Source: Sphingobium amiense
GTDB taxonomy: Bacteria > Pseudomonadota > Alphaproteobacteria > Sphingomonadales > Sphingomonadaceae
Length of the DNA: 64,000 nucleotides
NCBI RefSeq assembly: GCF_003967075.1
Contig: NZ_AP018666.1
Span: 62,001 to 126,000 of the forward strand
Direction: 5' to 3'
Shown here one piece after another: positions 8,471-17,431 of the stretch. The notes below the pieces were generated by a model, which was not told the origin of the DNA, did no database searches, and worked only from the letters and a program-made list of their open reading frames with translations. Position 1 is the first letter of the stretch; every line of letters begins with the position of its first letter. Made by a program: the position numbers and the translations under genes.

Positions 8471-9322
8471 ATGCCTGCGCTCAATTCCATCCAAGTCGAC
8501 AAACTATTTCGCCTGATCGGCACGCCCAAGGCGCCGGTCATCATCGATGTTCGCACCGACGAAGACTTCGCCGCCGATCCGCGCCTCATTCCCGGTGCGA
8601 TGCGCCGACCCTGGGCCGAGGTCGCCAACTGGGCGGGCGGCTTCCGCGGCAGGCCGGTCGTGGTCGCGTGCTGGCAAGGCCACAAGCTCAGCCAGGGCGC
8701 TGCCGCATGGTTGCGGCAGGATGGCGCGGAAGCTGAAGCACTCGACGGCGGCGTCAAGGCGTGGGTCGATGCCGGTTATCCGCTGGTGCCCGAAGCGATC
8801 CTGCCAACGCGCGATCCGCAGGGTCGTACCGTGTGGGTCACACGCGCGCGGCCGAAGGTCGATCGCATCGCTTGCCCTTGGTTGATCCGCCGCTTCGTCG
8901 ATCCGAACGCGGTCTTCCTGTTCGTTGCGCCCGGCGAGGTGGTCGGGGTCGCAGACCGGTTCGGTGCGGCGCCGTTCGACATCGAGGGCGACGGCATCCG
9001 CTGGAGCCACGACGGCGATCGCTGCACCTTTGACGTGATGCTCGACGGGCTCGGCCTGGCCGGGGTCAAGCCGCTTGCCCATCTCGCCATGATCGTGCGC
9101 GGCGCCGATACCGGGCGTCCCGATATCATTCCCGAGGCAGCGGGGCTGGTCGCGCTGTCGCTCGGTCTGTCGCGCATGTATGCCGACGATCTCGAACAAC
9201 TCGACGCCGGAATGCTCGTCTATGACGCGCTCTATCGCTGGTGCCGCGATGCGACCGGGGAGACCCATGACTGGGTCTCGCATCAACCGAAAGGCGCGCG
9301 CGCGAAGCCGGTGACGGCATGA
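8471..9322 (+). CDS. chrB: rhodanese-ChrB chromate resistance protein
   Basis: 283-aa two-domain protein. The N-terminal ~110 residues form a rhodanese-like domain (VIIDVRTDEDF, then VVVACWQGHKLSQGAAAWL, in which the Cys loop is CWQGHKLS). The C-terminal ~160 residues match the ChrB C-terminal domain (TRARPKVDRIACPWLIRRFV, FDIEGDGIRWSHDGDRCTFD). ChrB proteins sense chromate and activate chr operons or aid resistance. Start is ATG 8471 with an AAGGA site, in preference to a TTG seven codons upstream. It overlaps chrA by 4 bp. The N-terminal domain differs from classical ChrB, so the sensing role is inferred. Confidence 0.88.
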   Translation: MPALNSIQVDKLFRLIGTPKAPVIIDVRTDEDFAADPRLIPGAMRRPWAEVANWAGGFRGRPVVVACWQGHKLSQGAAAWLRQDGAEAEALDGGVKAWVDAGYPLVPEAILPTRDPQGRTVWVTRARPKVDRIACPWLIRRFVDPNAVFLFVAPGEVVGVADRFGAAPFDIEGDGIRWSHDGDRCTFDVMLDGLGLAGVKPLAHLAMIVRGADTGRPDIIPEAAGLVALSLGLSRMYADDLEQLDAGMLVYDALYRWCRDATGETHDWVSHQPKGARAKPVTA

Positions 9323-10734
9323 GCACCGCATCCGTGGAAGTGGGCGTCGCGTCGTCGCGGCAGCCGGGACCGGTCGCGCCGGTCACACTTGGCGAAGCCT
9401 TCTGGGTCTGGCTGCGCATCGCCGCGCTCTCGTTCGGCGGTCCCGCCGGGCAGATCGCGGTGATGCACCGCATCCTCGTCGACGAGAAACGCTGGATCGG
9501 CGAGCATCGGTTCCTGCACGCGCTCAACTATTGCATGCTGCTTCCCGGTCCCGAGGCGCAGCAGCTCGCTACCTATATCGGCTGGCTGATGCACAAGACG
9601 CGTGGCGGCATTGTCGCCGGCGCGCTGTTCGTGCTGCCCGGCGCGGTCTCGATCATGGCCTTGAGCTGGATCTACGCGCTCTACGGCCGGGTCGGCATCG
9701 TCTCTGCCTTGTTCTTCGGCCTCAAGTGCGCGGTGCTCGCGGTGGTGTTGCAGGCGGTCGTGCGGATCGGCAGCCGCGCACTCAAGAACACCATCATGCG
9801 CGGGTTGGCAGTGCTGGCATTCCTGCTCATCTTCTTCCTCGGCGTGCCGTTCCCGGTCATCGTGCTCGGCGCTGGCCTGATCGGCTATTTCGGTGGGCGC
9901 GCGGGGATCGCCGCGTTCCAGGTCGGCGGCGGGCACGGCGCGGCCAAGGGCGAGATCGTCGAGGATGCCGACACGCTGCTCGGCGAGGCGCTGCCCGCGC
10001 ACGCCAATCCCACGATTCGTCAGTCGCTGCGCCAGGCGGTCGTCTGGATGGTGCTGTGGCTGGCACCGGTTGCGGTGCTCTTATTGCTCCTCGGGCGGAC
10101 CAATGTGTTCAGCCAGATCGCCACCTTCTTCTCGACCATGGCGGTGGTGACGTTCGGTGGTGCTTACGCGGTGCTCGCCTATGTCGCGCAGCAGGCGGTC
10201 GAGGGCTATCACTGGCTCAGCCCGACCGAGATGCTCGACGGTCTCGGTATGGCCGAGACGACGCCCGGACCACTGATCATGGTGCTCCAGTTCGTCGGGT
10301 TCATGGGCGCCTATCGCAATCCGGGGATGCTCTCTCCGTTGCTCGCGGGGACGCTCGGCGGACTGCTCGCAACCTGGGTAACGTTCATTCCCTGCTTCCT
10401 GTGGATCTTCCTCGGCGCGCCGTTCATCGAGCGGATGCGCGGCAACAAGGCGCTCTCCGGCGCGCTCGCGGCGATCACCGCGGCTGTCGTCGGCGTAGTG
10501 CTCAACCTTGCCGTCTGGTTCGCGATCCACACGATCTTCCGGCAGGTGCGGCCGCTGCGGGCCGGCCCGATCGAGTTCGACATGCCGATGCTGACCAGCG
10601 TCGATCCGTGGGCGCTCGCCATCTCGCTTGCGGCGATCATCGCCATGTTCCGCCTGAAGGTCGGTATCTGCCTGACGCTCGGCGGCGCTTCGGCCGCAGG
10701 CGTCGCCCTTCACCTCGCCGGGCTGGTCGGATGA
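9319..10734 (+). CDS. chrA: chromate transporter ChrA (two-domain form)
   Basis: 471-aa CHR-family membrane transporter that exports chromate from the cytoplasm. It has the duplicated long-chain architecture: the N-terminal CHR domain begins with GEAFWVWLRIAALSFGGPAG and contains LNYCMLLPGPEAQQLATYIG; the C-terminal repeat contains FFSTMAVVTFGGAYAVLAYV and GLGMAETTPGPLIMVLQFVG. About ten to twelve hydrophobic segments are visible. It is coupled to chrB by an ATGA overlap and followed by the superoxide dismutase gene after about 30 bp, giving a chrBAC operon. Confidence 0.95.
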   Translation: MSTASVEVGVASSRQPGPVAPVTLGEAFWVWLRIAALSFGGPAGQIAVMHRILVDEKRWIGEHRFLHALNYCMLLPGPEAQQLATYIGWLMHKTRGGIVAGALFVLPGAVSIMALSWIYALYGRVGIVSALFFGLKCAVLAVVLQAVVRIGSRALKNTIMRGLAVLAFLLIFFLGVPFPVIVLGAGLIGYFGGRAGIAAFQVGGGHGAAKGEIVEDADTLLGEALPAHANPTIRQSLRQAVVWMVLWLAPVAVLLLLLGRTNVFSQIATFFSTMAVVTFGGAYAVLAYVAQQAVEGYHWLSPTEMLDGLGMAETTPGPLIMVLQFVGFMGAYRNPGMLSPLLAGTLGGLLATWVTFIPCFLWIFLGAPFIERMRGNKALSGALAAITAAVVGVVLNLAVWFAIHTIFRQVRPLRAGPIEFDMPMLTSVDPWALAISLAAIIAMFRLKVGICLTLGGASAAGVALHLAGLVG

Positions 10735-10765
10735 CCGGCCACAGCCATTTCCAAAGGAGACGCCC

Positions 10766-11491
10766 ATGACTGACCCCACGATTGATCGCCGCAACCTTCT
10801 CGCCGCCGGCGCGATGGTGACTCTTGGTGCCGCCGCCCTCGGTTCGGCCGAAGCCGTGGCACAGGCTCCGGCCGCGGCCGGTCCCGCCGGCAAAGCGTTC
10901 GCGCCGCAGCCCGTTCCGCTGCCGTTCGATCCGAAGTCGATCACCGGCTTGTCCGAGCGGCTGCTCGTCAGTCATCACGACAACAACTACGTCGGCGCGG
11001 TGAAGCGGCTCGGGGCGATCAGCACGCAGTTCGCGGGGATCGATCCGATCAAGGCGCCGGGGTTCACGGTCAACGGCCTCAAGCGCGAGGAACTGATCGC
11101 CTGGAATTCGATGATTCTGCACGAGCTCTACTTCGCTGGCCTTGGCGGAACGTCGCGCCCGGGTCGCATGCTTGGCCAGCTGATCGAGCGTGACTTCGGC
11201 AGCTTCGATCGCTGGGCAGCGGAGTTCACCGGGATGGGCAAGGCACTCGGCGGAGGATCGGGCTGGGTGCTGCTCCAGTGGAGCCACCGCGACAACCGGC
11301 TGACCAACCAATGGGCCTCCGACCACACCGCGACCCTCGCCGGGAGCACGCCGCTCCTCGCGCTCGACATGTACGAGCATGCCTACGCGATGGATTACGG
11401 CGCCAAGGCAGGAGACTACGTCGATGCGTTCATGCGATCGATCGCGTGGAGCCATGCCGACACGTTGGCCAGCCATTTCGGTGGCGGTTAA
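10766..11491 (+). CDS. chrC: Tat-exported Fe/Mn superoxide dismutase (ChrC)
   Basis: 241-aa member of the iron/manganese superoxide dismutase family. A twin-arginine leader (DRRNLLAAGAMVTLGAAALG) ending near AQA predicts folded export through Tat. Metal-ligand regions are recognisable: SHHDNNYVGAV, AWNSMILHELYFAGLG, and LLALDMYEHAYAMDYG supplying the Asp and His ligands. Third gene of chrBAC; known operons of this type carry a superoxide dismutase that removes superoxide formed during chromate reduction. A GGAGAC site precedes the ATG. The protein appears complete. Confidence 0.9.
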   Translation: MTDPTIDRRNLLAAGAMVTLGAAALGSAEAVAQAPAAAGPAGKAFAPQPVPLPFDPKSITGLSERLLVSHHDNNYVGAVKRLGAISTQFAGIDPIKAPGFTVNGLKREELIAWNSMILHELYFAGLGGTSRPGRMLGQLIERDFGSFDRWAAEFTGMGKALGGGSGWVLLQWSHRDNRLTNQWASDHTATLAGSTPLLALDMYEHAYAMDYGAKAGDYVDAFMRSIAWSHADTLASHFGGG

Positions 11492-11582
11492 AAAGACGCC
11501 CGCCAACGAAGCTTTCGCTCTGTCTGTTCAATATTGAGGGAGCTCATCGCAGAGCGATGGTTCCTTTGGTTTGTCGACAGCG

Positions 11583-11650
11583 AGCGTCGTTATGAGCCGG
11601 GGCAGCGTTGAGCTGTGTGGAGGGCTCCACACTGCCCCGGCTCATAACGA
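11583..11650. repeat. 68-bp nested inverted repeat, unassigned
   Basis: A perfect 20-bp arm at 11583-11602 (CGTCGTTATGAGCCGGGGCA) is repeated inverted at 11631-11650. Inside lies a second perfect 8-bp inverted repeat, GTGTGGAG (11613-11620) and CTCCACAC (11623-11630), with a 2-nt loop and a 10-nt one-sided bulge (11603-11612). It lies in a gene-poor 330-bp gap (11492-11822) between the chromate operon and the conjugation cluster. There is no T-tract after it, so it is not a standard terminator; a recombination site, element end or structured DNA are possible. Confidence 0.85.
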
Positions 11651-11822
11651 CGGTTGGGCAGCCCTATCGCCAGCGAGAGTCTCGTTTCTAACTTGCGCGA
11701 GAATGTCTCTTTTCAAAATTGGTTTAACAGAATTTGCGATTGTGGCACGTGTCCGCATCGGCCTATTCCGGTTTGAATGCGAAGTTACTCAATGATATGA
11801 TGTCGGCGGTAGAAAGTCGCCC

Positions 11823-12026
11823 ATGTTTGATACGATCACATACGCATTCACCAAAGATCTACCCGGCGGCCCAATCTATAGGCCGGCCGATCCGATGCCG
11901 CATGAGATCAATTCCGACGAGAGCGATGACGATACTAGCGAGCTTTCGCGTGGCCGCCTGATCGGTGGCGTGATTTCGCTTGTCCTGCTCGTGGCGACGG
12001 GTGCCTATCTTTACCTGACGCTCTGA
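11823..12026 (+). CDS. small single-pass membrane protein, hypothetical
   Basis: 67-aa frame with an acidic N-terminal half (INSDESDDDTSELSRGR) and one C-terminal transmembrane helix (LIGGVISLVLLVATGAYLYL), a sensible membrane-protein design that is unlikely by chance. It converges on traG, whose stop is only 8 bp away. The ribosome-binding site is weak. Family not recognised. Confidence 0.5.
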   Translation: MFDTITYAFTKDLPGGPIYRPADPMPHEINSDESDDDTSELSRGRLIGGVISLVLLVATGAYLYLTL

Positions 12027-12034
12027 CCGGTCCT

Positions 12035-14848
12035 TTACTTCCGCAAGTTCGGATCGGTGAAGAAACCGCGATTGAGTTCGCGGCCGACCTCGGATTGTAG
12101 ATCAACATTCGCGCCACCGCGATTGTTACGGGCGGCTTCCGCTGCCGCCCGATCACCGTCCAGCTTCGCCTGTCCATCAGCGATCATGCGGGCAGCGGCG
12201 CCAGGGTCGCCGCCTCCCCCACCGCTACCGATCCCGCTAACCCCGCGCGGATTATAGGAGCCGCGCACATCGCCGGCGTCGAGATCGATCCGCGACACGT
12301 CGACCAGCGACGGGTCCTTGATATCGCCGCTGATCTCGGACCAAAGCGCGTCTCGTTTTTCCTGTGCCCACTGTTGAATCAATTGGTCACGGACCGCGCG
12401 CTTCTGCGGCGTTAAGTCGGTCGCCCAAAGCTCGGGCGCATCAAGGTTGGGATGAAGGGCCTGTTGCAGCCTGTACCATTGCGCAAGATCCTGGCTCATA
12501 TTCTCGCTGAGCTGCATCCCGTGCGATTCGGCGAAGCTCGCATCGCGCGCGAGGGATTGCGATAGCTCTTCCATACGCCGCGCGGCCTCGGAATAGGATC
12601 GTGCCCGCGAAAGGGCGTCCTCGGTGCTCACCGAGGACGATGACGTCACCGATGACCGGCTGAACGAGCCTGAACGAACATAAGTGCCGTCGGATGTGCT
12701 AGCTCCGCTGCCGTTGGAGTGCTCGTCGCGCACACCGCTTGAAGACGAGCTGGAGCTGTCGGAGGAACGCGTTTGATCCGTGCCATAGCGAAGATTGTCG
12801 ACCTGTTGCCCGGTCTTGCTGACCCCAAGGGAACCGCCGACATTGGGAAGAAGTCCCCCGCCGCCTGCCCGCCCACCGCCACCCTTACGACCTCCGCCGC
12901 CGCCGATGCCGCCATTGATCCCGCCGGTCACCTGATCGAGCGTGCCGGCTGACCGATCACGGCCCATCGAGATCCGATCGGTCAACCCGGTCGAGGAGCG
13001 CTCCTCTAGGCCCTGCGAGCTCGACCCGGTAACACGATCGAACTTCTCGACATTTGTATTTGCGGTGGACCCGCTTCCAGATTCAAAGCCTCTGGATCGC
13101 TCGGACGAGACCCCAAACGCACTTCGGTTCGTGTGTGTGCTGGTCAGAATATCCTGCGCGGCATTCTCCCACGCTTGCGCTTGGCGATGCGCCGCGCTCG
13201 ACATTTCCCGCCATTCCGCGACGGTGCCGCTGTTCATGGTTGGCGTGAACCCCAGCCGCGAGATCGCGCCCGACATGTCGATGACATCTTGTCCATTGCC
13301 GAAGCCCGACACCACGGCGCCGTTGTCCTGGCGCCAACCCACGCTGGTCGCACCGCCCGTGAAACTCGGCGCAATCGACCATTGGTCGCTCTGGCGCATG
13401 TTCGACGTCGCATTCGCCCAGCTCACATTGCCGTAAGAATAGTTTCCCGTGGTCTGTTCCAGCGCGGCAGCCTCGGCGGCGTTCTGTGCCGGCGCAAGCA
13501 TCGAGGTCGCCTGGCCCGCGATCGACATCGCGCCCCGTGCAAGACCCGCGGCGAGAAATGGGATGCTCATCAGCATGAAGCCGGCGATCGTCGCAGTCTC
13601 TCCATTCACGGCGCCGATGCCGGCATAGGTGCCCAGCGTGACGCCGCCGGGCGCGACCCCCGCGGCGGCGGCCTCGGCTCTTGTCATGCAGATCATGTGC
13701 AGGATGACATAGAGAGGCCCCCAGGCTGCGAGATAGAAGAAGCCCATCGCATAGCCCTTCAGGGTCGCGAGACCCGTTTGCGGCATCAGGAACAATGGGA
13801 ATATCACCGGGAACATCGCGAAGAAGACCACGGTCAGCACGATGTTGAGGATGGGCACCCAGGCCATCGCCTGCTGTGCGATCGAATTATAAGTGTTGCG
13901 TGCCTGAATGTCGGCGCGGGTCTGCGCGAAGGTGTCGATCGTCGCCGCGCCCGATCCGCCCGCCATGCTGTTGCGGGCTTGCATGAAGGCGTTGATCGCC
14001 GTGTTCTGCCGCATGGAATCGCTGTAGTTGCTGCCCGAGCCGGTGAACGCGGCATTGGCGATCGGCAGATCGTGCCTCAGCTTGTCGGCCGCCAGCGCGT
14101 TGCTCAGCTTCGGGTAAAGCTCCTTCCCCCAGAACGGCGTGTTCGCCTCGATCATCGGCGCCCACCGCGCATTTAGCATGTCGTAAGCCTGCCGGCAGGT
14201 GACGATCGCGCTGGTGACGGTCCCATCGCCCTGCCGTTCGAGCCATTCCTGCGATCGGGCTTCCGAGCCGGGACCGATTTCCGCCCAGAGATCCTTCGAT
14301 TGCGCCAGGACGGTCAGCGACTTCCGGTAGAGCATCACGTCCCCGAAGACGCATTTCTTGAAATGCTCCTCAAGATTGGTCGAGAACTCGGCATCGCGGA
14401 TCACGAAGTTGCGAGTGGCGTCGAACAGGCGCGCGCCATAGACCATGCCGTTGGTCGAATAGTTGAGCTCGCTCGGCATCACGAAAACGGTCTCGGCCGT
14501 CCGCGTCAGCCAGTCGCCAATCTGCGTGGTGAAACTTGCCAGAACACCAAGCCCGAGCGGCACGTTCGCGACCGTTGCCGGTGCCAGTGACGGATTGATC
14601 CGGTCGGTGACCTTCACGTCGATGGTCGGCACCATGAGGCAGAGATAGATCGCCGTCGATTGCAGAAACCAGTTCATCCACACGCGAAAGTTCATCGTGA
14701 AGGCGACGACGAGCAGAGAGTAGATGAGCCCCATCACCATCACGACGCGGAGGAGCGAGCGGTATCCACCTCCCCCGGACCAGGCAGCGACGGCGTTGAA
14801 GGTGTTGACGAGATATTCCCCGCCCCCGACCGTAAAGACCTCGAGCAT
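12035..14848 (-). CDS. traG: F-type conjugation mating-pair stabilisation protein TraG
   Basis: 937-aa inner-membrane protein of the F-type mating apparatus, needed for pilus assembly and for mating-pair stabilisation/entry exclusion in F. The N-terminal TraG_N-like half has helices at about residues 35-60, 65-80 and 95-120, and further membrane segments at about 325-450 (WVPILNIVLTVVFFAMFPVI). The C-terminal half is a long hydrophilic Ser/Gly-rich periplasmic or translocated region with poly-Gly and poly-Ser tracts. AGGGGAG precedes the ATG. Last gene of the leftward tra operon, 18 bp after traH. Confidence 0.93.
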   Translation of the reverse strand: MLEVFTVGGGEYLVNTFNAVAAWSGGGGYRSLLRVVMVMGLIYSLLVVAFTMNFRVWMNWFLQSTAIYLCLMVPTIDVKVTDRINPSLAPATVANVPLGLGVLASFTTQIGDWLTRTAETVFVMPSELNYSTNGMVYGARLFDATRNFVIRDAEFSTNLEEHFKKCVFGDVMLYRKSLTVLAQSKDLWAEIGPGSEARSQEWLERQGDGTVTSAIVTCRQAYDMLNARWAPMIEANTPFWGKELYPKLSNALAADKLRHDLPIANAAFTGSGSNYSDSMRQNTAINAFMQARNSMAGGSGAATIDTFAQTRADIQARNTYNSIAQQAMAWVPILNIVLTVVFFAMFPVIFPLFLMPQTGLATLKGYAMGFFYLAAWGPLYVILHMICMTRAEAAAAGVAPGGVTLGTYAGIGAVNGETATIAGFMLMSIPFLAAGLARGAMSIAGQATSMLAPAQNAAEAAALEQTTGNYSYGNVSWANATSNMRQSDQWSIAPSFTGGATSVGWRQDNGAVVSGFGNGQDVIDMSGAISRLGFTPTMNSGTVAEWREMSSAAHRQAQAWENAAQDILTSTHTNRSAFGVSSERSRGFESGSGSTANTNVEKFDRVTGSSSQGLEERSSTGLTDRISMGRDRSAGTLDQVTGGINGGIGGGGGRKGGGGRAGGGGLLPNVGGSLGVSKTGQQVDNLRYGTDQTRSSDSSSSSSSGVRDEHSNGSGASTSDGTYVRSGSFSRSSVTSSSSVSTEDALSRARSYSEAARRMEELSQSLARDASFAESHGMQLSENMSQDLAQWYRLQQALHPNLDAPELWATDLTPQKRAVRDQLIQQWAQEKRDALWSEISGDIKDPSLVDVSRIDLDAGDVRGSYNPRGVSGIGSGGGGGDPGAAARMIADGQAKLDGDRAAAEAARNNRGGANVDLQSEVGRELNRGFFTDPNLRK

Positions 14849-14866
14849 CGCGCCGGCTCCCCTGCC

Positions 14867-16324
14867 CTAATTCAGCCCTTGTGCGTTCAACCCGCGCGAG
14901 AAATTGAGCGCGGACGCCATGCCCGGCGTCATCGAATTCTGGAGCGTGGATTCGAGCATGATGCTGCGATCGATGATCTGCATCGTCACCTGCAGCTTGT
15001 TGGAGAGCTTCACGTCACGCTGCGCGAATTTCTGCCGCGTCGCAGCGATTTGCTGTTTCCACTGCGTCGCGGTGGCCTGGTCGAACGTCTGATAGTGAGT
15101 CTGCGCCTGCTCGACGCGATCGAGCATGTTATCGAGCATCGCGGCCAGCAGATCGACTGCGACGATCTCTGAGAGCGTTTCGATTTCGCCGTCGGTCAGC
15201 GCGTAATGCGCATAGGCCTGGACTGACAGGATCTTGTAGAGCGGTACGGTCGCGAGGTTGAGGAGCTGCTTCTCCGAACCGTCGAGCGCGGTGTCCGTCC
15301 TGATCTTGCTGCTCATCGAGCGGATCATCCCTGCGATCCGCGGCCGCAACGCCGACGAGGCCGGCACCGTCAGGGTCTGCTCACCGACATCGTAGCAATC
15401 CGTGTCGTTGCACTTGAGCATCTTCACCGCCGGTGCGTTCGCCGTGCCGTCGAGCAGCGCCGTAACCACCGCCTCCTCGGCGGGCCCGAACATGATGACC
15501 TTCCCGCCTACGCTCGGATCGGTTGATGGCGTGGTGATCACCGTGCCGACGAGCGTCATGATATATTCGGAGAATGACTGGTCGAACGCCCCGAATTTGG
15601 CGGACTTCTTCAGCGCCTCCCAAGTGTAGTTGTGTGGCTCGCCGACGAGCTGGTCCTTCATGCTCGCATCGGTATTGCCAGCGATTGTGCTGTCCCGGCG
15701 GTTGCCGTTGTTGCAGCCTTGCCGTGAAGCGGCCCAATCGGAGAATATGCCCTGGCTGTTGCCGACCGCCTCGCAGATCGTCGAGCGGGTGGTTTCCATC
15801 TGCGGCCAGATTCCACCGACCAGCGCCTGCGCCGTCTCGCAGCTCGATATATTCATCTGGTTGAGAAGCTGCGCCTTCTGGCTGAACTCATCCATTACCT
15901 TCCCGATCTCTGGCGAAACGGAATCGATCGCGAGCTTGAAGGCGAAACCAAGGGCATTGTTGGCGGTCGCCTTCAACATCGCCACGATTTCCGAGGCGTT
16001 GATGAAGGAGAAGCTGCCTGCGAACAGGTCGATGCCGCCGCAGCCCGCCCGCGCGCTCGGAAGCTGCAGATTGAACGGCGAGACGCTCTTCTGCGGAAAG
16101 CGGGTCCACACGTTGCCAAGCGAGTAATAGCCCGCGGACTGACCCTGGAATGCCGTCGGCCCGGTGACATTTGCGGCGCCACCGGCATCGTTGAAGAAGC
16201 CGTTCATCTCAGACGCGACATCAGCGTGCGCGACGCCGACGATCGCGAAATGGGAAGCTGCGATTAACGCCAGACCAGAGCCGAACTTCCGGCGCAGGAC
16301 GCCCTTTTTTGCCTGTGTCATCAA
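14867..16324 (-). CDS. traH: F-type conjugal transfer protein TraH
   Basis: 485-aa periplasmic protein of the F-type pilus system, required for pilus extension with TraF and TraW. The N-terminal signal (SGLALIAASHFAIVGVAHAD) is followed by the family's conserved beginning (ASEMNGFFNDAGGAANVTGP and SARAGCGGIDLFAGSFSFIN). Several Cys residues fit disulfide formation assisted by the DsbC- and thioredoxin-like proteins in the same operon. Its start overlaps the traF stop by 4 bp. Confidence 0.95.
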   Translation of the reverse strand: MMTQAKKGVLRRKFGSGLALIAASHFAIVGVAHADVASEMNGFFNDAGGAANVTGPTAFQGQSAGYYSLGNVWTRFPQKSVSPFNLQLPSARAGCGGIDLFAGSFSFINASEIVAMLKATANNALGFAFKLAIDSVSPEIGKVMDEFSQKAQLLNQMNISSCETAQALVGGIWPQMETTRSTICEAVGNSQGIFSDWAASRQGCNNGNRRDSTIAGNTDASMKDQLVGEPHNYTWEALKKSAKFGAFDQSFSEYIMTLVGTVITTPSTDPSVGGKVIMFGPAEEAVVTALLDGTANAPAVKMLKCNDTDCYDVGEQTLTVPASSALRPRIAGMIRSMSSKIRTDTALDGSEKQLLNLATVPLYKILSVQAYAHYALTDGEIETLSEIVAVDLLAAMLDNMLDRVEQAQTHYQTFDQATATQWKQQIAATRQKFAQRDVKLSNKLQVTMQIIDRSIMLESTLQNSMTPGMASALNFSRGLNAQGLN

Positions 16325-17148
16325 TAGTCGCTCCCGACCTTGGTGTTGGTCAGCATGAAGATGCGGTCCATGATTTCGTCGGCGCTGAGCACGCCGTAGC
16401 CGACCGGAATCGTCCGCTTGGTCTGGGTATCGAACAGGACCAGCGCAGGCGTTTCATTGCCCGGCACACCCATTCGTGCCCGCTGCCCGGAATCGACGAC
16501 GTAATTCGGAAAATCCCTGCTCGGCCCGCCGTCCATGGATACGGCCATCACCGTCATCCGATGACTATCGGTGACCGATCGCAGGATCGGCGCGAACACC
16601 TCGCACGCGCCGCAACTTTGGGCATAGAAATAGAACAGCCCGTAGCGCTGGCCGAGGCTGGTGAGGACAGCATCGCGGTCGGCCTTCCGATTATCGAGCC
16701 ACAGACGCTTGCCGACCGTCGAAACCGGGCGTTGCAGCGTATAGTCGAGGTCCGGGTTCTGCCAGAGCGCGCGTTGCCAGGTGTCCGAGAATGTCGACGC
16801 GCGATCGAGCTGTTCGCGCTGGAAGCGGATATAGTTGATGACGTTCGCTTCCGTCGGCTCGAGGATGGCCTTGGCCTTCAGCTCGTCGAGTTGCTTGGCG
16901 ATCGCGGCGATCCGATCCGTGGCGCGATCCGCTTCGACAGGCGTCGCCGGCTTGGCGTTGTCCATCGGCTTTGGCTTCGCGCAATAGAACCACTGCCCCA
17001 GCCTGCGCTCGCCGCAGTAGAATTCGTCCGGCCGATCCTGCTCGATGGTATCATTTCGGGCCGCGGGCGCGTCCTGGGCAAGCGCGGGCGCCCAAATCGC
17101 CGCCGAGAGAGCTGCCGCAAGGATCACCGTCCGGTCAAGAATTGCCAT
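16321..17148 (-). CDS. traF: F-type pilus assembly thioredoxin-like protein TraF
   Basis: 275-aa periplasmic protein with a signal peptide (LDRTVILAAALSAAIWAPAL) and a C-terminal thioredoxin fold (GLFYFYAQSCGACEVFAPIL, with an intact CGAC redox pair; many F-plasmid TraF proteins lack one). The N-terminal domain carries the typical YCGERRLGQWFYC. Start set at ATG 17148 by a strong GAGGGA site, rather than the longer upstream frame. Works with TraH in pilus extension; 4-bp overlap with traH. Confidence 0.92.
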   Translation of the reverse strand: MAILDRTVILAAALSAAIWAPALAQDAPAARNDTIEQDRPDEFYCGERRLGQWFYCAKPKPMDNAKPATPVEADRATDRIAAIAKQLDELKAKAILEPTEANVINYIRFQREQLDRASTFSDTWQRALWQNPDLDYTLQRPVSTVGKRLWLDNRKADRDAVLTSLGQRYGLFYFYAQSCGACEVFAPILRSVTDSHRMTVMAVSMDGGPSRDFPNYVVDSGQRARMGVPGNETPALVLFDTQTKRTIPVGYGVLSADEIMDRIFMLTNTKVGSDY

Positions 17149-17365
17149 GTTCCGTCCCTCCCTCGGCCTTACCGGGCGACTGTGCAGGGCGTTCGCGGGG
17201 CGGGCTTTCTTTGCGCGCTTCCCAATCCGGTAAATGAACACAGCAATCGGCCACCGTTGCGGCGTGCCGGGAGGCGCACGGCGGGCGCGGCGACGGGCTC
17301 TCGTGCGCTGGCTGAAGCAGCAGCGCTGCCGCGATGACGGGCAGCTCAAGAAGCGGCATCGACAT
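17135..17365 (-). CDS. small exported or anchored protein within the tra operon
   Basis: 76-aa frame starting at ATG 17365, 6 bp after a GGGAGA site, with a hydrophobic N-terminus (MSMPLLELPVIAAALLLQPA) and a hydrophilic Cys/Pro-rich remainder (PPCASRHAATVADCCVHLPD). It overlaps the traF start by 14 bp and lies where F-type operons carry small accessory genes between traN and traF. Family not recognised; an earlier ATG at 17371 is possible. Confidence 0.5.
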   Translation of the reverse strand: MSMPLLELPVIAAALLLQPAHESPSPRPPCASRHAATVADCCVHLPDWEARKESPPRERPAQSPGKAEGGTEHGNS

Positions 17366-17431
17366 GATCATTCTCCCTGACTTTCTGGCTTCGGACGGCC
17401 TCCCCCCGGCGTGGTGCACATCTGACCCGCC

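Noticed and set aside
11583..11650. Integron attC site
   Set aside because: The GTTATGA/TCATAAC ends deviate from the GTTRRRY/RYYYAAC core, arms are fully paired without extrahelical bases, and no integrase or cassette is nearby.
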